This document shows, piece by piece, positions 1-9,598 of a stretch of DNA of 64,000 bases. A model generated the notes under the pieces. The model was given only the letters and a program-made list of their open reading frames with translations. It searched no databases and was not told where the DNA came from. Source of the DNA: Pseudomonas sp. TH31 (GTDB lineage Bacteria > Pseudomonadota > Gammaproteobacteria > Pseudomonadales > Pseudomonadaceae). Within the stretch, counting starts at the first letter, position 1. Every line of letters starts with the position of its first letter. Position numbers and translations under genes: made by a program. Location of the stretch: the NCBI RefSeq assembly GCF_016650815.1, contig NZ_JAEKEZ010000005.1, positions 7,501 to 71,500 of the forward strand, given 5' to 3'.

Positions 1-15
1 GAAATTTTGTTCACC

Positions 16-35
16 GGCGCCCATCGAGGGGCGCC
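16..35. terminator. GC-rich hairpin, possible terminator
   Basis: A 7-bp stem (GGCGCCC / GGGCGCC) with a 6-nt loop. On the + strand it is followed by TGTTTAAA, so it could end a gene lying left of the window; no long T-run is present, so termination is an inference. Confidence 0.4.
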
Positions 36-52
36 TGTTTAAAGAAGGCTTT

Positions 53-121
53 TGCAGGAGCAGAGCTTGCTCGCGATGGCAGCCCCAAGGACGCCATCGC
101 AGGCAAGCCTTGCTCCTACAG
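53..121. repeat. REP element pair downstream of bauA
   Basis: Two inverted arms, each with the Pseudomonas REP signature of a GCAGGAGC..GCTTGCTCGCGATGGC type arm and its imperfect reverse complement ending in TTGCTCCTAC, separated by about a dozen bases. Such intergenic palindromes are typical of the P. fluorescens group. It lies immediately 3' of bauA. Confidence 0.85.
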
Positions 122-132
122 GTCATGTCGAA

Positions 133-1482
133 TCAGTCGATCTTGTTCAGCACTTCGCCGACCGCATCGAACAGACGATCCAGGTCCTGCGGCTTGCTGT
201 TGAAGGTTGGGCCGAACTGCAGGGTGTCGCCGCCGAAGCGCACATAGAACCCGGCTTTCCACAACGCCATGCCCGCTTCGAATGGACGCACAATCGCATC
301 GCCGTCACGCCCGGCAATCTGGATCGCGCCAGCCAAGCCGTAGTTACGAATATCGATAACGTTCTTCGAGCCTTTCAGACCGTGCAACGCATTTTCGAAA
401 TGCGGTGCGATTTCGGCCACGCTCTGAACCAGGTTTTCCTTTTGCAGCAGGTCGAGTGCCGCCAGGCCGGCAGCACACGCCACTGGATGCGCGGAATAGG
501 TGTAGCCGTGCGGGAATTCCACCGAGTACTCCGGCGTCGCCTGGTTCATGAAGGTGTGATAGATCTCGGAGCTGGCAATCACCGCGCCCATCGGGATCGC
601 ACCGTTAGTGACTTGCTTGGCGATGCACATCAGGTCCGGGGTCACCCCGAAGCTGTCGGCACCGAACATCGAACCGGTACGGCCAAAACCGGTGATCACT
701 TCGTCGAACACCAGCAGGATGTTGTGCTGATCGCAAATGTCGCGCAGACGCTTGAGGTAACCCTCAGGCGGCACCAGCACACCAGCGGAACCGGCCATTG
801 GTTCGACAAATACCGCAGCGATGTTCGAGGCGTCGTGCAGTTCGATCAGTTTCAGCAGCTCATCGGCCAGGGCAATACCGCCCTCTTTCGGCATGCCACG
901 GGAGTAAGCATTGCTGGCCAGCAAGGTGTGCGGCAGGTGATCGACATCCATCATCGCCTGACCAAACATTTTGCGGTTGCCGTTTACGCCGCCGAGGCTG
1001 GTGCCGGCGATGTTCACGCCGTGGTAACCACGGGCACGGCCAATCATTTTGGTTTTGGTCGCCTGGCCTTTCAGACGCCAGTAAGCACGCACCATCTTCA
1101 CGGCCGTGTCCGCGCACTCTGAACCCGAGTCGGTGAAGAACACGTGATTCAGATTACCCGGCGTCAGGTCGGTGATTTTCTCGGCCAGTTGGAACGACAG
1201 CGGATGGCCGTACTGGAAACCTGGCGAGTAATCCAGGGTACCCAACTGTTTGGCCACCGCGTCCTGGATTTCCTTGCGAGTGTGCCCGGCGCCGCAGGTC
1301 CACAGACCCGAGAGCGAATCGTAGACCTTGCGGCCCTTATCGTCTGTCAGCCAACTGCCTTCGGCCGCAACGATCAGTCGCGGATCGCGCTGGAAATTGC
1401 GGTTCGCGGTGTAGGGCATCCAGTGCGCATCCAGTTTGAGCTGGCTGGCCAGGGAAGACGGGGCGTTTTCGGGCAAGTTCAT
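133..1482 (-). CDS. bauA: Beta-alanine:pyruvate (omega-amino acid) transaminase
   Basis: PLP-dependent class-III aminotransferase that moves the amino group of beta-alanine to pyruvate, giving malonate semialdehyde and L-alanine; this is the last nitrogen-releasing step of reductive pyrimidine breakdown. The protein (about 449 aa, normal family length) shows the substrate and cofactor motifs LSGLWTCGAGH, DSGSECADTAVKM, DEVITGFGRTG and the PLP-lysine segment CIAKQVTNGAIPMG. I chose the internal start at 1482 (MNLPEN) over the longer frame to 1503 because a GAGG ribosome-binding site lies about 8 nt before it. It closely matches P. aeruginosa PA0132 from memory and is divergent from a LysR gene, as BauA/BauR are. 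bauB/C/D would be expected left of the window. Confidence 0.9.
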   Translation of the reverse strand: MNLPENAPSSLASQLKLDAHWMPYTANRNFQRDPRLIVAAEGSWLTDDKGRKVYDSLSGLWTCGAGHTRKEIQDAVAKQLGTLDYSPGFQYGHPLSFQLAEKITDLTPGNLNHVFFTDSGSECADTAVKMVRAYWRLKGQATKTKMIGRARGYHGVNIAGTSLGGVNGNRKMFGQAMMDVDHLPHTLLASNAYSRGMPKEGGIALADELLKLIELHDASNIAAVFVEPMAGSAGVLVPPEGYLKRLRDICDQHNILLVFDEVITGFGRTGSMFGADSFGVTPDLMCIAKQVTNGAIPMGAVIASSEIYHTFMNQATPEYSVEFPHGYTYSAHPVACAAGLAALDLLQKENLVQSVAEIAPHFENALHGLKGSKNVIDIRNYGLAGAIQIAGRDGDAIVRPFEAGMALWKAGFYVRFGGDTLQFGPTFNSKPQDLDRLFDAVGEVLNKID

Positions 1483-1620
1483 GAGCAAAACCTCGCAGGG
1501 CAATAAGCGGCATAGAGATCAAAAGCGTTCTTGCAGCTAAATTGCCACGGGGATAAAGTCGGTGAAATCCAACTCTTCTAACGTTCAGTCTGCCATCCAC
1601 TAAACTTTGAGTACCCACGC

Positions 1621-2541
1621 ATGAGCACTCGCCGCCCCGATCCGCTGGCACAAGTCAGCGACTTTGATATTCGCCTGCTGCGGATTTTTCGCAGCGTGGT
1701 GGAATGCGGCGGGTTCTCTGCAGCGGAGTCAGTGCTGGGCATCGGCCGCTCGGCCATCAGCCAGCAGATGAGCGACCTGGAACAACGCCTTGGCCTGCGC
1801 CTGTGCCAACGCGGTCGTGCCGGGTTTTCCCTGACCGAAGAAGGTCGCGAGGTCTACCAGTCGGCGTTGCAGCTATTAAGTGCGCTGGAAAGTTTCCGCA
1901 CCGAGGTCAACGGCCTGCATCAACACTTGCGCGGCGAGTTGACCATCGGCCTGACCGACAACCTGGTCACCCTGCCCCACATGCGCATCACCCACGCGCT
2001 GGCGCAGTTGAAGGAGCGCGGGCCTGACGTACAAATCCAGATCCGCATGATCGCTCCCAATGAAGTCGAACAAGGGGTGCTCGACGGGCGCCTTCACGTT
2101 GGCGTGGTGCCGCAAGCCAGCGCTTTGTCGGGGCTGGAATATCAACCGCTCTACAGCGAACGCTCGCTGCTCTATTGCGCGGTTGGTCACCCATTGTTTT
2201 ATGTCGACGACAAGCAACTGGACGACGCGCGCCTCAACAGCCAGGACGCCATCGCGCCGACCTTCCGCCTGCCCGCCGACATCCAGGCGCATTACCAGGC
2301 GCTCAATTGCACTGCCAGCGCTTCGGACCGCGAAGGCATGGCGTTCCTGATTCTGACCGGGCGCTTCATCGGTTACCTGCCGGACCACTACGCCAGCCTC
2401 TGGGTGCAACAAGGTCGATTGCGCGCACTCAAACCCGCCGTGCGTTTTTATGACTTGAGCCTCGCATCGGTCACCCGCAAGGGCCGTCGCCCCCATTTGG
2501 TGCTGGAAAGCTTTCTGGAGAGCTTGGCAGCGACGCGCTAA
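1621..2541 (+). CDS. bauR: LysR-type activator of beta-alanine utilisation
   Basis: 306-aa LysR-family regulator. The N-terminal winged HTH spans about residues 12-75 (LLRIFRSVVECGGFSAAE, IGRSAISQQMSDLEQRLG), followed by the periplasmic-binding-like effector domain (GELTIGLTDNLVTLPH onward). It is transcribed divergently from bauA across a 138-bp gap, the usual geometry for a LysR protein controlling its neighbour, and it corresponds in position to BauR (PA0133) of P. aeruginosa, which activates the bau genes in response to beta-alanine. The family is clear; the BauR assignment rests on context and recall of the P. aeruginosa locus. No single T-N11-A operator stood out in the intergenic gap. 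Confidence 0.85.
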   Translation: MSTRRPDPLAQVSDFDIRLLRIFRSVVECGGFSAAESVLGIGRSAISQQMSDLEQRLGLRLCQRGRAGFSLTEEGREVYQSALQLLSALESFRTEVNGLHQHLRGELTIGLTDNLVTLPHMRITHALAQLKERGPDVQIQIRMIAPNEVEQGVLDGRLHVGVVPQASALSGLEYQPLYSERSLLYCAVGHPLFYVDDKQLDDARLNSQDAIAPTFRLPADIQAHYQALNCTASASDREGMAFLILTGRFIGYLPDHYASLWVQQGRLRALKPAVRFYDLSLASVTRKGRRPHLVLESFLESLAATR

Positions 2542-2662
2542 AAGCCATTAAAGCCAAGCCACGCTGGGCGGCGCAGTAAAAAACGATTAATAACCTGAGC
2601 ACCTGGACAGCTTTTTGCAGCGCATCAGCACCTTGATCCGTCAGCAATGAGTTCCTACGCCC

Positions 2663-4056
2663 ATGCAGCCAGAATCCTCAACCCCAAGCGATTTGATCTA
2701 CGGCCTCAACGATCGCCCAAAACCCCTCGCCGCGATCCTCGCCGCCCTGCAACACGTGCTCGCCAGTTTCGTCGGCATCATCACTCCGCCGCTGGTGATC
2801 GGTTCGGCGCTGGGGCTGACCGCTTATTTGCCGTACTTGATCAGCATGGCGCTGATGGTCTCCGGCGTCGGAACGTTCATTCAGGCACGTCGACCATTCG
2901 GCATCGGCGCCGGGATGATCTGCCTGCAAGGCACCAGTTTTGCGTTTTTGGGCGCGGTGTTGTCCGCCGGTTTTCTGGTCAAGCAACGGGGCGGCAGCCC
3001 GGAAGACATTCTGGCGATGATCTTCGGCGTGTGCTTTTTCGGCGCTGTGGTGCAGATCGTTTTGAGCCGCTTCATCGGCCAGCTGCGCCGGGTGATCACG
3101 CCGCTGGTGACCGGGATTGTCATTACCTTGATTGGCATCAGCCTGATCAAGGTCGGCATCACTGACCTCGGCGGTGGTTTCAACGCGGCGGATTTCGGCG
3201 CCCGGGAAATCTGGCGCTGGGCGTGTTCGTGCTGTTGACGATTGTCCTGCTCAATCGCTCGAACACGCCATGGATTCGCCTTTCGGCAATCATCATTGGC
3301 CTGGTGCTCGGCAGCCTCGCGGCATGGTTCAGCGGCAAACTGGTCCCGCAGCCATTGCCCGACTTGCCGCTGGTCAGCCTTCCGATCCCGTTCCGGTTCG
3401 GTTTCAGCTTCGTCTGGACGGCTTTCCTGCCCGTAGCGCTGATTTATCTGATCAGCACCCTCGAAACCGTCGGCGACCTCACCGCCAACTGCATGCTCGC
3501 CCGCCAGCCCATCAGCGGCCCTGCTTATATAAGCCGACTCAAGGGCGGCGTATTGGGCGACGGTTTCAGCTGCCTGATCGCCGCGACCTTCAGCGCGTTC
3601 CCCAACACCACGTTTGCGCAGAACAACGGCGTGATCCAGTTGACCGGCGTCGCCAGCCGTTATGTCGGCCTGTACATCGGCGCCGTGCTGTTTTGCCTCG
3701 GGTTGTTTCCGCTGATTGGCGCGGTGTTGCAGCAGATCCCCAAACCGGTGCTCGGCGGCGCAACCCTGGTGATGTTCGGCAGTGTCGCGGCGGCCGGCGT
3801 GCGTATCCTTGCCCAGGCACCACTGGATCGGCGCAGCATGTTGATCATCGCCACGTCGTTCGGCGTTGGTCTGGGCATCGCCGCGCAACCAGGCCTTTTG
3901 CACCTGCTGCCGCAACTGGTGCAAAACCTGTTCGACTCGGCGATCACCAGCGGCGGTATCACCGCGATTCTGATGTGCCTGTTATTACCCGAGTCGAAAA
4001 CCCAAATGCTTGACGCCAATCCCCCGTTAAAAAGCGACCCGATCGAGCAGCTATAG
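2663..4056 (+). pseudogene. NCS2 nucleobase (uracil/xanthine) permease, frameshifted
   Basis: Inner-membrane proton symporter for a nucleobase of the NCS2 family. The reading frame from 2663 gives the N-terminal half (LQHVLASFVGIITPPLVIG, GTSFAFLGAV) up to about residue 179, then breaks. The second half continues in the next frame to 4056 with the family signature in TLETVGDLTANCML and the NNGVIQLTGVASRY segment. Adding one C to the CCC run at 3201-3203 joins the halves into a normal 464-aa protein reading FGAPGNLALGVFV. This is either a sequencing undercall or a recent null mutation. It sits between bauR and a RutR-like regulator, consistent with uracil or purine uptake feeding the bau pathway. 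Confidence 0.85.
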
Positions 4057-4143
4057 GGGTTTTATTGCCTCAGGACTTGTCTGAAACCTGTGGGTGCGCT
4101 ATCAACGCACTGGTTGCACCCACAGACTATTTCGGAAGTGCCT

Positions 4144-4794
4144 ATGACCTTTGAAGTCCCCGCCCACGGCGGCAAACCTGCCAGCCGCATTCGTCAAAAG
4201 AACGAAGAGACGATCCTCAAAGCCGCCGAAGATGAATTCGCCCGCCACGGGTTCAAAGGCACCAGCATGAACACCATCGCCCAGAATGCCGGGTTGCCCA
4301 AAGCGAACCTGCATTACTACTTCACCAACAAGCTTGGGTTGTACGTGGCGGTGCTGAGCAACATCATCGAGTTGTGGGACAGCACGTTCAATACCCTGAC
4401 CGCCGAAGACGATCCGGCCGAGGCGCTGACCCGTTACATCCGCGCGAAGATGGAGTTTTCCCGACGCCAGCCACAGGCCTCGCGAATTTTCGCCATGGAA
4501 GTGATCAGTGGCGGCGAGTGCCTGACCGAGTATTTCAACCAGGACTATCGCGCCTGGTTCCAGGGCCGGGCCGCCGTGTTCCAGGCGTGGATCGACGCCG
4601 GCAAGATGGACCCGGTCGACCCGGTAAACCTGATCTTCCTGTTGTGGGGCAGCACTCAGCATTACGCCGACTTCGCCACCCAAATTTGCCGTGTCAGCGG
4701 GCGCGCCAAGCTGACCAAGCAAGACATGGAAGACGCCGGCACCAACCTGATCCGCATCATCCTCAAGGGCTGCGGCCTGACACCGGCTATCTAA
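4144..4794 (+). CDS. TetR-family regulator, RutR-like
   Basis: 216-aa TetR regulator. The HTH lies at residues 20-65 (ETILKAAEDEFARHGFKGTS, AGLPKANLHYYFTNKLGLY), followed by a ligand domain with EVISGGECLTEYF of the type seen in RutR, the pyrimidine-responsive repressor family (TetR_C_13-like). The start at 4144 has GGAAG 8 nt upstream; an upstream GTG at 4090 has none. In Pseudomonas such regulators accompany nucleobase permease and dihydropyrimidine-degradation genes, so control of the upstream permease by uracil or thymine is likely but inferred. Confidence 0.85.
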   Translation: MTFEVPAHGGKPASRIRQKNEETILKAAEDEFARHGFKGTSMNTIAQNAGLPKANLHYYFTNKLGLYVAVLSNIIELWDSTFNTLTAEDDPAEALTRYIRAKMEFSRRQPQASRIFAMEVISGGECLTEYFNQDYRAWFQGRAAVFQAWIDAGKMDPVDPVNLIFLLWGSTQHYADFATQICRVSGRAKLTKQDMEDAGTNLIRIILKGCGLTPAI

Positions 4795-4801
4795 GTCCTT
4801 T

Positions 4802-5383
4802 ATGCCTTTTACCCTCAGCGGCTTTAGCGAATACCGCGAAGAGATTCGCAAAAGCCGCTTCATCACGTTCGCCGGGCCGATCAGCAGCCCGGCGCAAGCC
4901 CAGGTGTTCATCGAACAACACAGTGACTTGAACGCCTCACACAATTGCTGGGCCTGGAAACTTGGCGACCAGTACCGCAGCAACGACGATGGCGAACCCG
5001 GCGGGACTGCTGGCCGGCCAATTCTGGCGGCGATTGAAGCGCAGGATTGCGATCAGGTCGCGGTGCTGGTGATTCGTTGGTATGGCGGCATTCAACTCGG
5101 CACCGGTGGGCTTGCCCGTGCTTATGGCGGCGGTGCGAACAAATGCCTGCAAGCAGCGCCGAAGGTTGAGCTGATCAGCCGGGTGCCGGTGAGTTGCGCG
5201 TGTGGGTTTGGTGAGTTGGCGTTGGTGAAATTGCGGGTCGCGGAGTTGGGTGGGTTGGTGGTGGAAGAATCCTTCACCGCTAATGGCGTGGAGCTGAAAT
5301 TGGCCATCGGAGAACAGCAAATCGATACGCTGCAATCGCACCTCGCAGATCTCAGTCGCGGGCGGATTTTGTTGCAGCGTTAA
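4802..5383 (+). CDS. yigZ: YigZ / IMPACT family protein
   Basis: 193-aa protein of the UPF0029/IMPACT family. It shows the hallmark central block ASHNCWAWKLG, DGEPGGTAGRPILAAI and VIRWYGGIQLGTGGLARAYG, followed by a C-terminal DUF1949-type ferredoxin-like domain. The biochemical role in bacteria is unsettled; the eukaryotic IMPACT relative binds the translation regulator Gcn1. It begins 7 nt after the TetR gene, so the two are probably co-transcribed, and ends just before a REP palindrome. Confidence 0.9.
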   Translation: MPFTLSGFSEYREEIRKSRFITFAGPISSPAQAQVFIEQHSDLNASHNCWAWKLGDQYRSNDDGEPGGTAGRPILAAIEAQDCDQVAVLVIRWYGGIQLGTGGLARAYGGGANKCLQAAPKVELISRVPVSCACGFGELALVKLRVAELGGLVVEESFTANGVELKLAIGEQQIDTLQSHLADLSRGRILLQR

Positions 5384-5385
5384 AA

Positions 5386-5471
5386 CAAGATCAAAAGATC
5401 GCAGCCTTCGGCAGCTCCTACCGTGGGACCGCGATCTCTTGTAGGAGCTGCCGAAGGCTGCGATCTTTTAG
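5386..5471. repeat. REP palindrome after yigZ
   Basis: Near-perfect inverted arms: AAAAGATCGCAGCCTTCGGC at 5393 onward and its complement ending at 5470, with GTAGGAGCTGCCGAAGG in the right arm. This is the second class of Pseudomonas REP sequence, which can fold into a long hairpin and probably also ends transcription of the tetR-yigZ unit. Confidence 0.85.
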
Positions 5472-5989
5472 GGCATCCACAATTTCCCGTGCACGCCACA
5501 CTTGCCCACATCTGCTGTGCACCCGGCTGTGGATAACCTGAGTACATTCTGCTGTAACCCTTCTGTCATGCGGCTTTGCGGGCTTTGTTCACTTTTCGTC
5601 CAAAGTCCTGTAAAAAACCCTAAATCAACGAAAAAACAAATAGTTAGCTCGGTTTATCACCTTTAGAAGATAGCCGCACAGTGCTTATGCCCGAGCGTTG
5701 AGCTTGCGCACAAATACTGTGGAGCAACCTGTGGATAACCCGTTCATGGCTGGCGCAGCCCCGTGTCCGGCATAGCTTGCAGCCGACTGCTCGTTTTTTG
5801 ATCAAATAGATCCGGGCGAAAGCGGAGCCTGATCAAAACCATTGCCCTCAAGTGGTGCCTGATTCATCAGCGAACAGTTCCAGACGCCCCCGCAAAGCCC
5901 TGACCAGCAAGGCTTTACGAAAATTCCTGACTCTATGGCCAGAAAATTGCTTTATCCACAGGCATAACTCCAAGCGAGCCGAGCCCGTC
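5472..5989. promoter_or_regulatory. Long leader region with three perfect DnaA-box 9-mers
   Basis: A 518-bp gap before the ABC ATPase gene. It contains the exact DnaA-box sequence TTATCCACA or its complement at 5528-5536 (-), 5730-5738 (-) and 5952-5960 (+). No riboswitch core or open gene could be recognised. The promoter of the transporter operon must lie here. Whether the DnaA boxes matter is unknown (see findings). Confidence 0.5.
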
Positions 5990-7554
5990 ATGCCCAACCC
6001 CGATCCTGTCCCCTATCAACTCCCACGCCTGCAACTGCGCAACATCAGCAAACGCTACCCCGGTTGCCTGGCCAACGATGCCATCGACCTGAGCATCGCT
6101 CCCGGCGAAATCCATGCCCTGCTCGGCGAAAACGGCGCGGGCAAAAGCACATTGATGAAGATCATCTACGGCGCCACCCACGCTGATTCCGGGGAAGTGA
6201 TCTGGCAAGGACAACGCATTGCCATGCGCAATCCCGCCCAGGCACGCGGGCTTGGGATCGGCATGGTGTTCCAGCACTTCTCGCTGTTCGAAACCCTCAG
6301 CGTGGCGCAGAACATTGCCCTGGCCATGGGCGCGGCGGCCGGTACGCCGAAACAGCTTGAGCCAAAAATTCGCGAGGTGTCCCAGCGCTACGGCATGGCA
6401 CTGGAGCCGGAGCGACTTGTCCACAGCCTGTCCATCGGCGAACGGCAACGGGTGGAAATCATTCGCTGCCTGATGCAGGACATTCGTCTGCTGATTCTCG
6501 ATGAGCCGACTTCGGTGCTGACGCCGCAGGAAGCCGCCGAATTATTCGTCACCTTGCGCCGGCTGGCTGCCGAGGGCTGCAGCATTCTGTTTATCAGCCA
6601 CAAGCTCGGCGAAGTCCGCGCCTTGTGCCACAGCGCCACGGTGCTGCGCGGCGGTCGAGTGGCCGGGCATTGCGTGCCGGCCGAGTGCTCGGATCAGCAA
6701 CTGGCGCGGTTGATGGTCGGTGAAGCCGCCGAACTGATCACCGATTACCCGAAGGTCATCGGCGGCAATACATTTTTAAACGTGAGCGGATTGTCCTGGC
6801 ATAACCCGGACCCGTTCGGTTGCTCGCTGAAGGATATTCATCTTGAAGTGCGCAGCGGTGAAATCGTTGGGGTCGCCGGGGTCGCGGGTAACGGTCAGGA
6901 TGAGTTGCTGGCGTTGCTCAGCGGTGAAGAACGACTGAACCGAAATGCCGGCACGACCCTCAGTTTCGCCGGACAAGCCGTCGCCCATTTGCGCCCTGAT
7001 GCCCGCCGTAAACTCGGCCTGGCGTTCGTGCCCGCCGAACGCCTGGGTCACGGCGCGGTACCTGAGTTGAGCCTGGCCGACAACGCCCTCCTCACGGCTT
7101 TTCAACAAGGGCTGGTAAGTAAAGGCCTGATCCAGCGCAGCAAAGTCGAGGCACTGGCCGAAGAGATTATCCGCCGTTTCGGGGTGAAGACTCCCGATAC
7201 CCGGACGCTGGCGCGCAGCCTGTCCGGCGGCAATTTGCAGAAATTCATCCTCGGCCGGGAAATCCTCCAGCAGCCAAAACTGCTGGTGGCCGCGCACCCG
7301 ACCTGGGGCGTGGACGTCGGCGCGGCCGCGACCATTCACCGGGCGCTGATTGCCTTGCGCGATGCCGGCGCGGCGATCCTGGTGATCTCCGAAGACCTCG
7401 ATGAACTGTTCCAGATTTGTGATCGCCTCGGCGCCTTGTGCAGTGGTCGCCTGTCGCCGCTCAAGGCCACCGTCGACACGCAACTGACCGACGTCGGCGG
7501 CTGGATGGCCGGCCAGTTCGACGCCCCCGCTCACCTGCCCCCACAACGCATTAA
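5990..7554 (+). CDS. Nucleoside-type ABC transporter, double ATPase subunit
   Basis: Sugar/BMP-type ABC ATPase with two nucleotide-binding halves. The first has Walker A GENGAGKST at about residue 45, signature LSIGERQ at ~147 and Walker B LLILDEPTS at ~167. The second has the degenerate loop VAGNGQDE, signature LSGGNLQK at ~410 and VAAHPTWGVDVGA in place of Walker B, a normal asymmetry in this family. Start 5990 gives MPNPDP. As written, the frame runs to 8002, overlapping the next gene by 437 nt with non-protein-like sequence. One added C in the C5 run at 7538-7542 (or 7524-7528) ends it at TAA 7552-7554, just before the permease RBS; I use that end. It energises the two permeases that follow. 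Confidence 0.8.
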
Positions 7555-7565
7555 CGGAGTTCCAT

Positions 7566-8672
7566 ATGCTGCTTTCTCTCGAACCCCGTGGCCAGCAATC
7601 GCGCCTGATGTTGTGGTGCTCGCCGTTACTGGCGGCGGTGCTGGCCCTGGGCTGCGGCTCATTGCTGTTTATCGCGTTGGGCCACGACCCGTTGCTGACC
7701 TTGCACACCTTGCTGATCGCGCCGATCAGCGACTTGTATGGCGTTTCCGAACTGCTGGTCAAAGCCCTGCCGATTCTGCTTTGCGCGCTGGGCCTGGCGG
7801 TGGCGTATCAGGCACGAATCTGGAACATCGGCGCCGAAGGCCAGTTGCTGCTTGGCGCCCTGGCTGGCAGTGCGTTGGCGGTGAACATCATCGGCATGCA
7901 AAGTCGCTGGGCGCTGGCGCTCATCCTGCTCACCGGCACGCTGGCTGGCGCGGCGTGGGCCGGGCTGACGGCGTGGTTGCGTACCCGCTTCAACGCCAAT
8001 GAAATTCTCACCAGCATCATGCTCAATTACATCGCTCTGAACCTGCTGCTGTTCTGCGTGCACGGGCCGTTGAAAGACCCGGCCGGGTTCAACTTTCCGG
8101 AGTCGGCCATGTTTGGTGATGCCAGCCGATTACCGTTGTTGATGGAGGACGGTCGGGTTCACGCCGGTGTTTATTTCGCCCTGCTCGCGCTGGTCGCGGT
8201 GTGGGTGCTGTTGCAGAAAAGTTTTGTCGGGTTCCAGATCAAAGTGCTCGGCCTGGACAAGCGCGCCGCCGGTTTTGTCGGCTTTCGCGAGAAGCGGCTG
8301 ATCTGGCTGGCGCTGTTGATCAGCGGTGGCTTGGCGGGGTTGGCCGGGGTCTGCGAAGTCACCGGGCCGATCGGCCAACTGGTGCCGCAAGTCTCGCCGG
8401 GGTACGGCTATGCGGCGATCACCGTGGCATTTCTCGGACGGTTGAATCCGATCGGCATTCTGTTTTCCAGCCTGTTGATGGCACTGCTGTACATCGGTGG
8501 CGAGAGCGCACAGATGAGCATGAACCTGCCGCAAGCGATCACCCAATTGTTCCAGGGGATGATGCTGTTTTTCCTGCTGGCCAGTGACGTGCTGATTCTT
8601 TACCGACCGCGTTTAAACCTGCGCTGGGCCCGCCGCGCCCCCGTCACCGCCGTAACCGCAGGAGCGCTGTGA
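7566..8672 (+). CDS. ABC transporter permease, BMP/nucleoside family (first)
   Basis: 368-aa integral membrane permease of the branched-chain/BMP type (YufP-like). It has multiple hydrophobic segments and the conserved ARIWNIGAEGQLLLGALAG and FNANEILTSIMLNYIALNL blocks near the coupling region. CGGAGT lies 8 nt before the ATG. Its stop overlaps the start of the second permease (TGATG), so the two are translationally coupled. It corresponds in position to PA0137 of P. aeruginosa. The substrate is probably a purine nucleoside or base, judged from the 8-oxoguanine deaminase downstream; no substrate-binding protein gene is in this window. Confidence 0.85.
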   Translation: MLLSLEPRGQQSRLMLWCSPLLAAVLALGCGSLLFIALGHDPLLTLHTLLIAPISDLYGVSELLVKALPILLCALGLAVAYQARIWNIGAEGQLLLGALAGSALAVNIIGMQSRWALALILLTGTLAGAAWAGLTAWLRTRFNANEILTSIMLNYIALNLLLFCVHGPLKDPAGFNFPESAMFGDASRLPLLMEDGRVHAGVYFALLALVAVWVLLQKSFVGFQIKVLGLDKRAAGFVGFREKRLIWLALLISGGLAGLAGVCEVTGPIGQLVPQVSPGYGYAAITVAFLGRLNPIGILFSSLLMALLYIGGESAQMSMNLPQAITQLFQGMMLFFLLASDVLILYRPRLNLRWARRAPVTAVTAGAL

Positions 8673-9598
8673 TGGATATCGATCTGCTGAGCAATATTTT
8701 CTACGCCATGGTCCGCTGCGGTACGCCGTTGCTGTTGGTGGCGCTGGGCGAACTGATCTGCGAGAAGAGCGGCGTCCTCAATCTGGGCCAGGAAGGCATG
8801 ATGCTGTTTGGCGCGGTGATCGGTTTTATCGCCGCGCTGAACAGCGGCAACCTGTGGCTCGGCGTGTTGCTGGCGATGTTCGCCGGGATGCTGCTGTCGT
8901 CGCTGTTTGCCTTGGTGGCGCTGGTGTTCAACGCCAACCAGGTGGCCACCGGATTGGCGTTGACGATCTTCGGCGTGGGTCTGTCGACGTTTGTCGGCGC
9001 GGCGTGGGTCGGTAAACCGCTGGCGGGTTTTGAGCCGGTGGTGATTCCTTATTTGAGTGAAATCCCGCTGATCGGGCGGATGCTGTTTGCCCAGGATCTG
9101 CTGGTGTACCTGTCGTTCGCGCTGTTTGCGCTGGTGGTCTGGGTCATTCTGAAAAGTCGTGTGGGCTTGATCATTCAGGCCGTCGGCGAAAACCCGGACG
9201 CGGCCAGCGCGATGGGGTTGCCGGTGCTGGGTGTCCGAACACTGGCGGTGTTGTTCGGCGGAGCCATGGCCGGATTGGCGGGGGCGTATCTGTCTTTGGC
9301 GTACACGCCGATGTGGGCCGAGAACATGAGCGCCGGTCGCGGCTGGATTGCCCTGGCGCTGGTGGTGTTTGCCAGTTGGCGGGTGTGGCGGTTGCTGCTC
9401 GGGGCGTACCTGTTCGGGCTCGCCAGCATCCTGCATCTGGTGGCGCAGGGGTTGGGGCTGGCGATTCCTTCGAGCTTGTTGGCGATGCTGCCGTATGTCG
9501 CGACCATTGTGGTGCTGGTGCTGTTATCACGGGATGCGGTGCGTACGCGGTTGTATGCGCCGGTTTCGTTGGGGCAGCCTTGGCAGGGTGGGCATTAG
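8672..9598 (+). CDS. ABC transporter permease, BMP/nucleoside family (second)
   Basis: 308-aa second permease (YufQ-like) that forms the membrane channel as a heterodimer with the preceding protein. It shows the family motif EKSGVLNLGQEGMMLFGAV near the N-terminus and FNANQVATGLALTIFGVG, then several further membrane spans. The ATG at 8672 overlaps the upstream stop codon; a GTG at 8669 is a less likely start. It ends at 9598, overlapping by 4 nt the convergent small membrane gene. Confidence 0.85.
   Translation: MDIDLLSNIFYAMVRCGTPLLLVALGELICEKSGVLNLGQEGMMLFGAVIGFIAALNSGNLWLGVLLAMFAGMLLSSLFALVALVFNANQVATGLALTIFGVGLSTFVGAAWVGKPLAGFEPVVIPYLSEIPLIGRMLFAQDLLVYLSFALFALVVWVILKSRVGLIIQAVGENPDAASAMGLPVLGVRTLAVLFGGAMAGLAGAYLSLAYTPMWAENMSAGRGWIALALVVFASWRVWRLLLGAYLFGLASILHLVAQGLGLAIPSSLLAMLPYVATIVVLVLLSRDAVRTRLYAPVSLGQPWQGGH

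Noticed and set aside
52-1122. 356-codon + strand frame across bauA
   Set aside because: Antisense shadow of the GC-rich bauA gene; Arg/His/Gly-rich with no domain.
2881-3924. 347-codon minus frame and the 3174-4013 + frame over the permease
   Set aside because: Shadows of the NCS2 permease in other frames; composition is not protein-like and the permease accounts for the whole stretch.
5472-5989. Purine riboswitch before the nucleoside transporter
   Set aside because: No conserved purine-riboswitch core or paired loops could be recognised; only the DnaA boxes stand out.
7555-8002. C-terminal extension of the ABC ATPase as printed
   Set aside because: It overlaps the permease gene by 437 nt, is Gly/Ala/Arg-rich and has no family counterpart; one missing C explains it.
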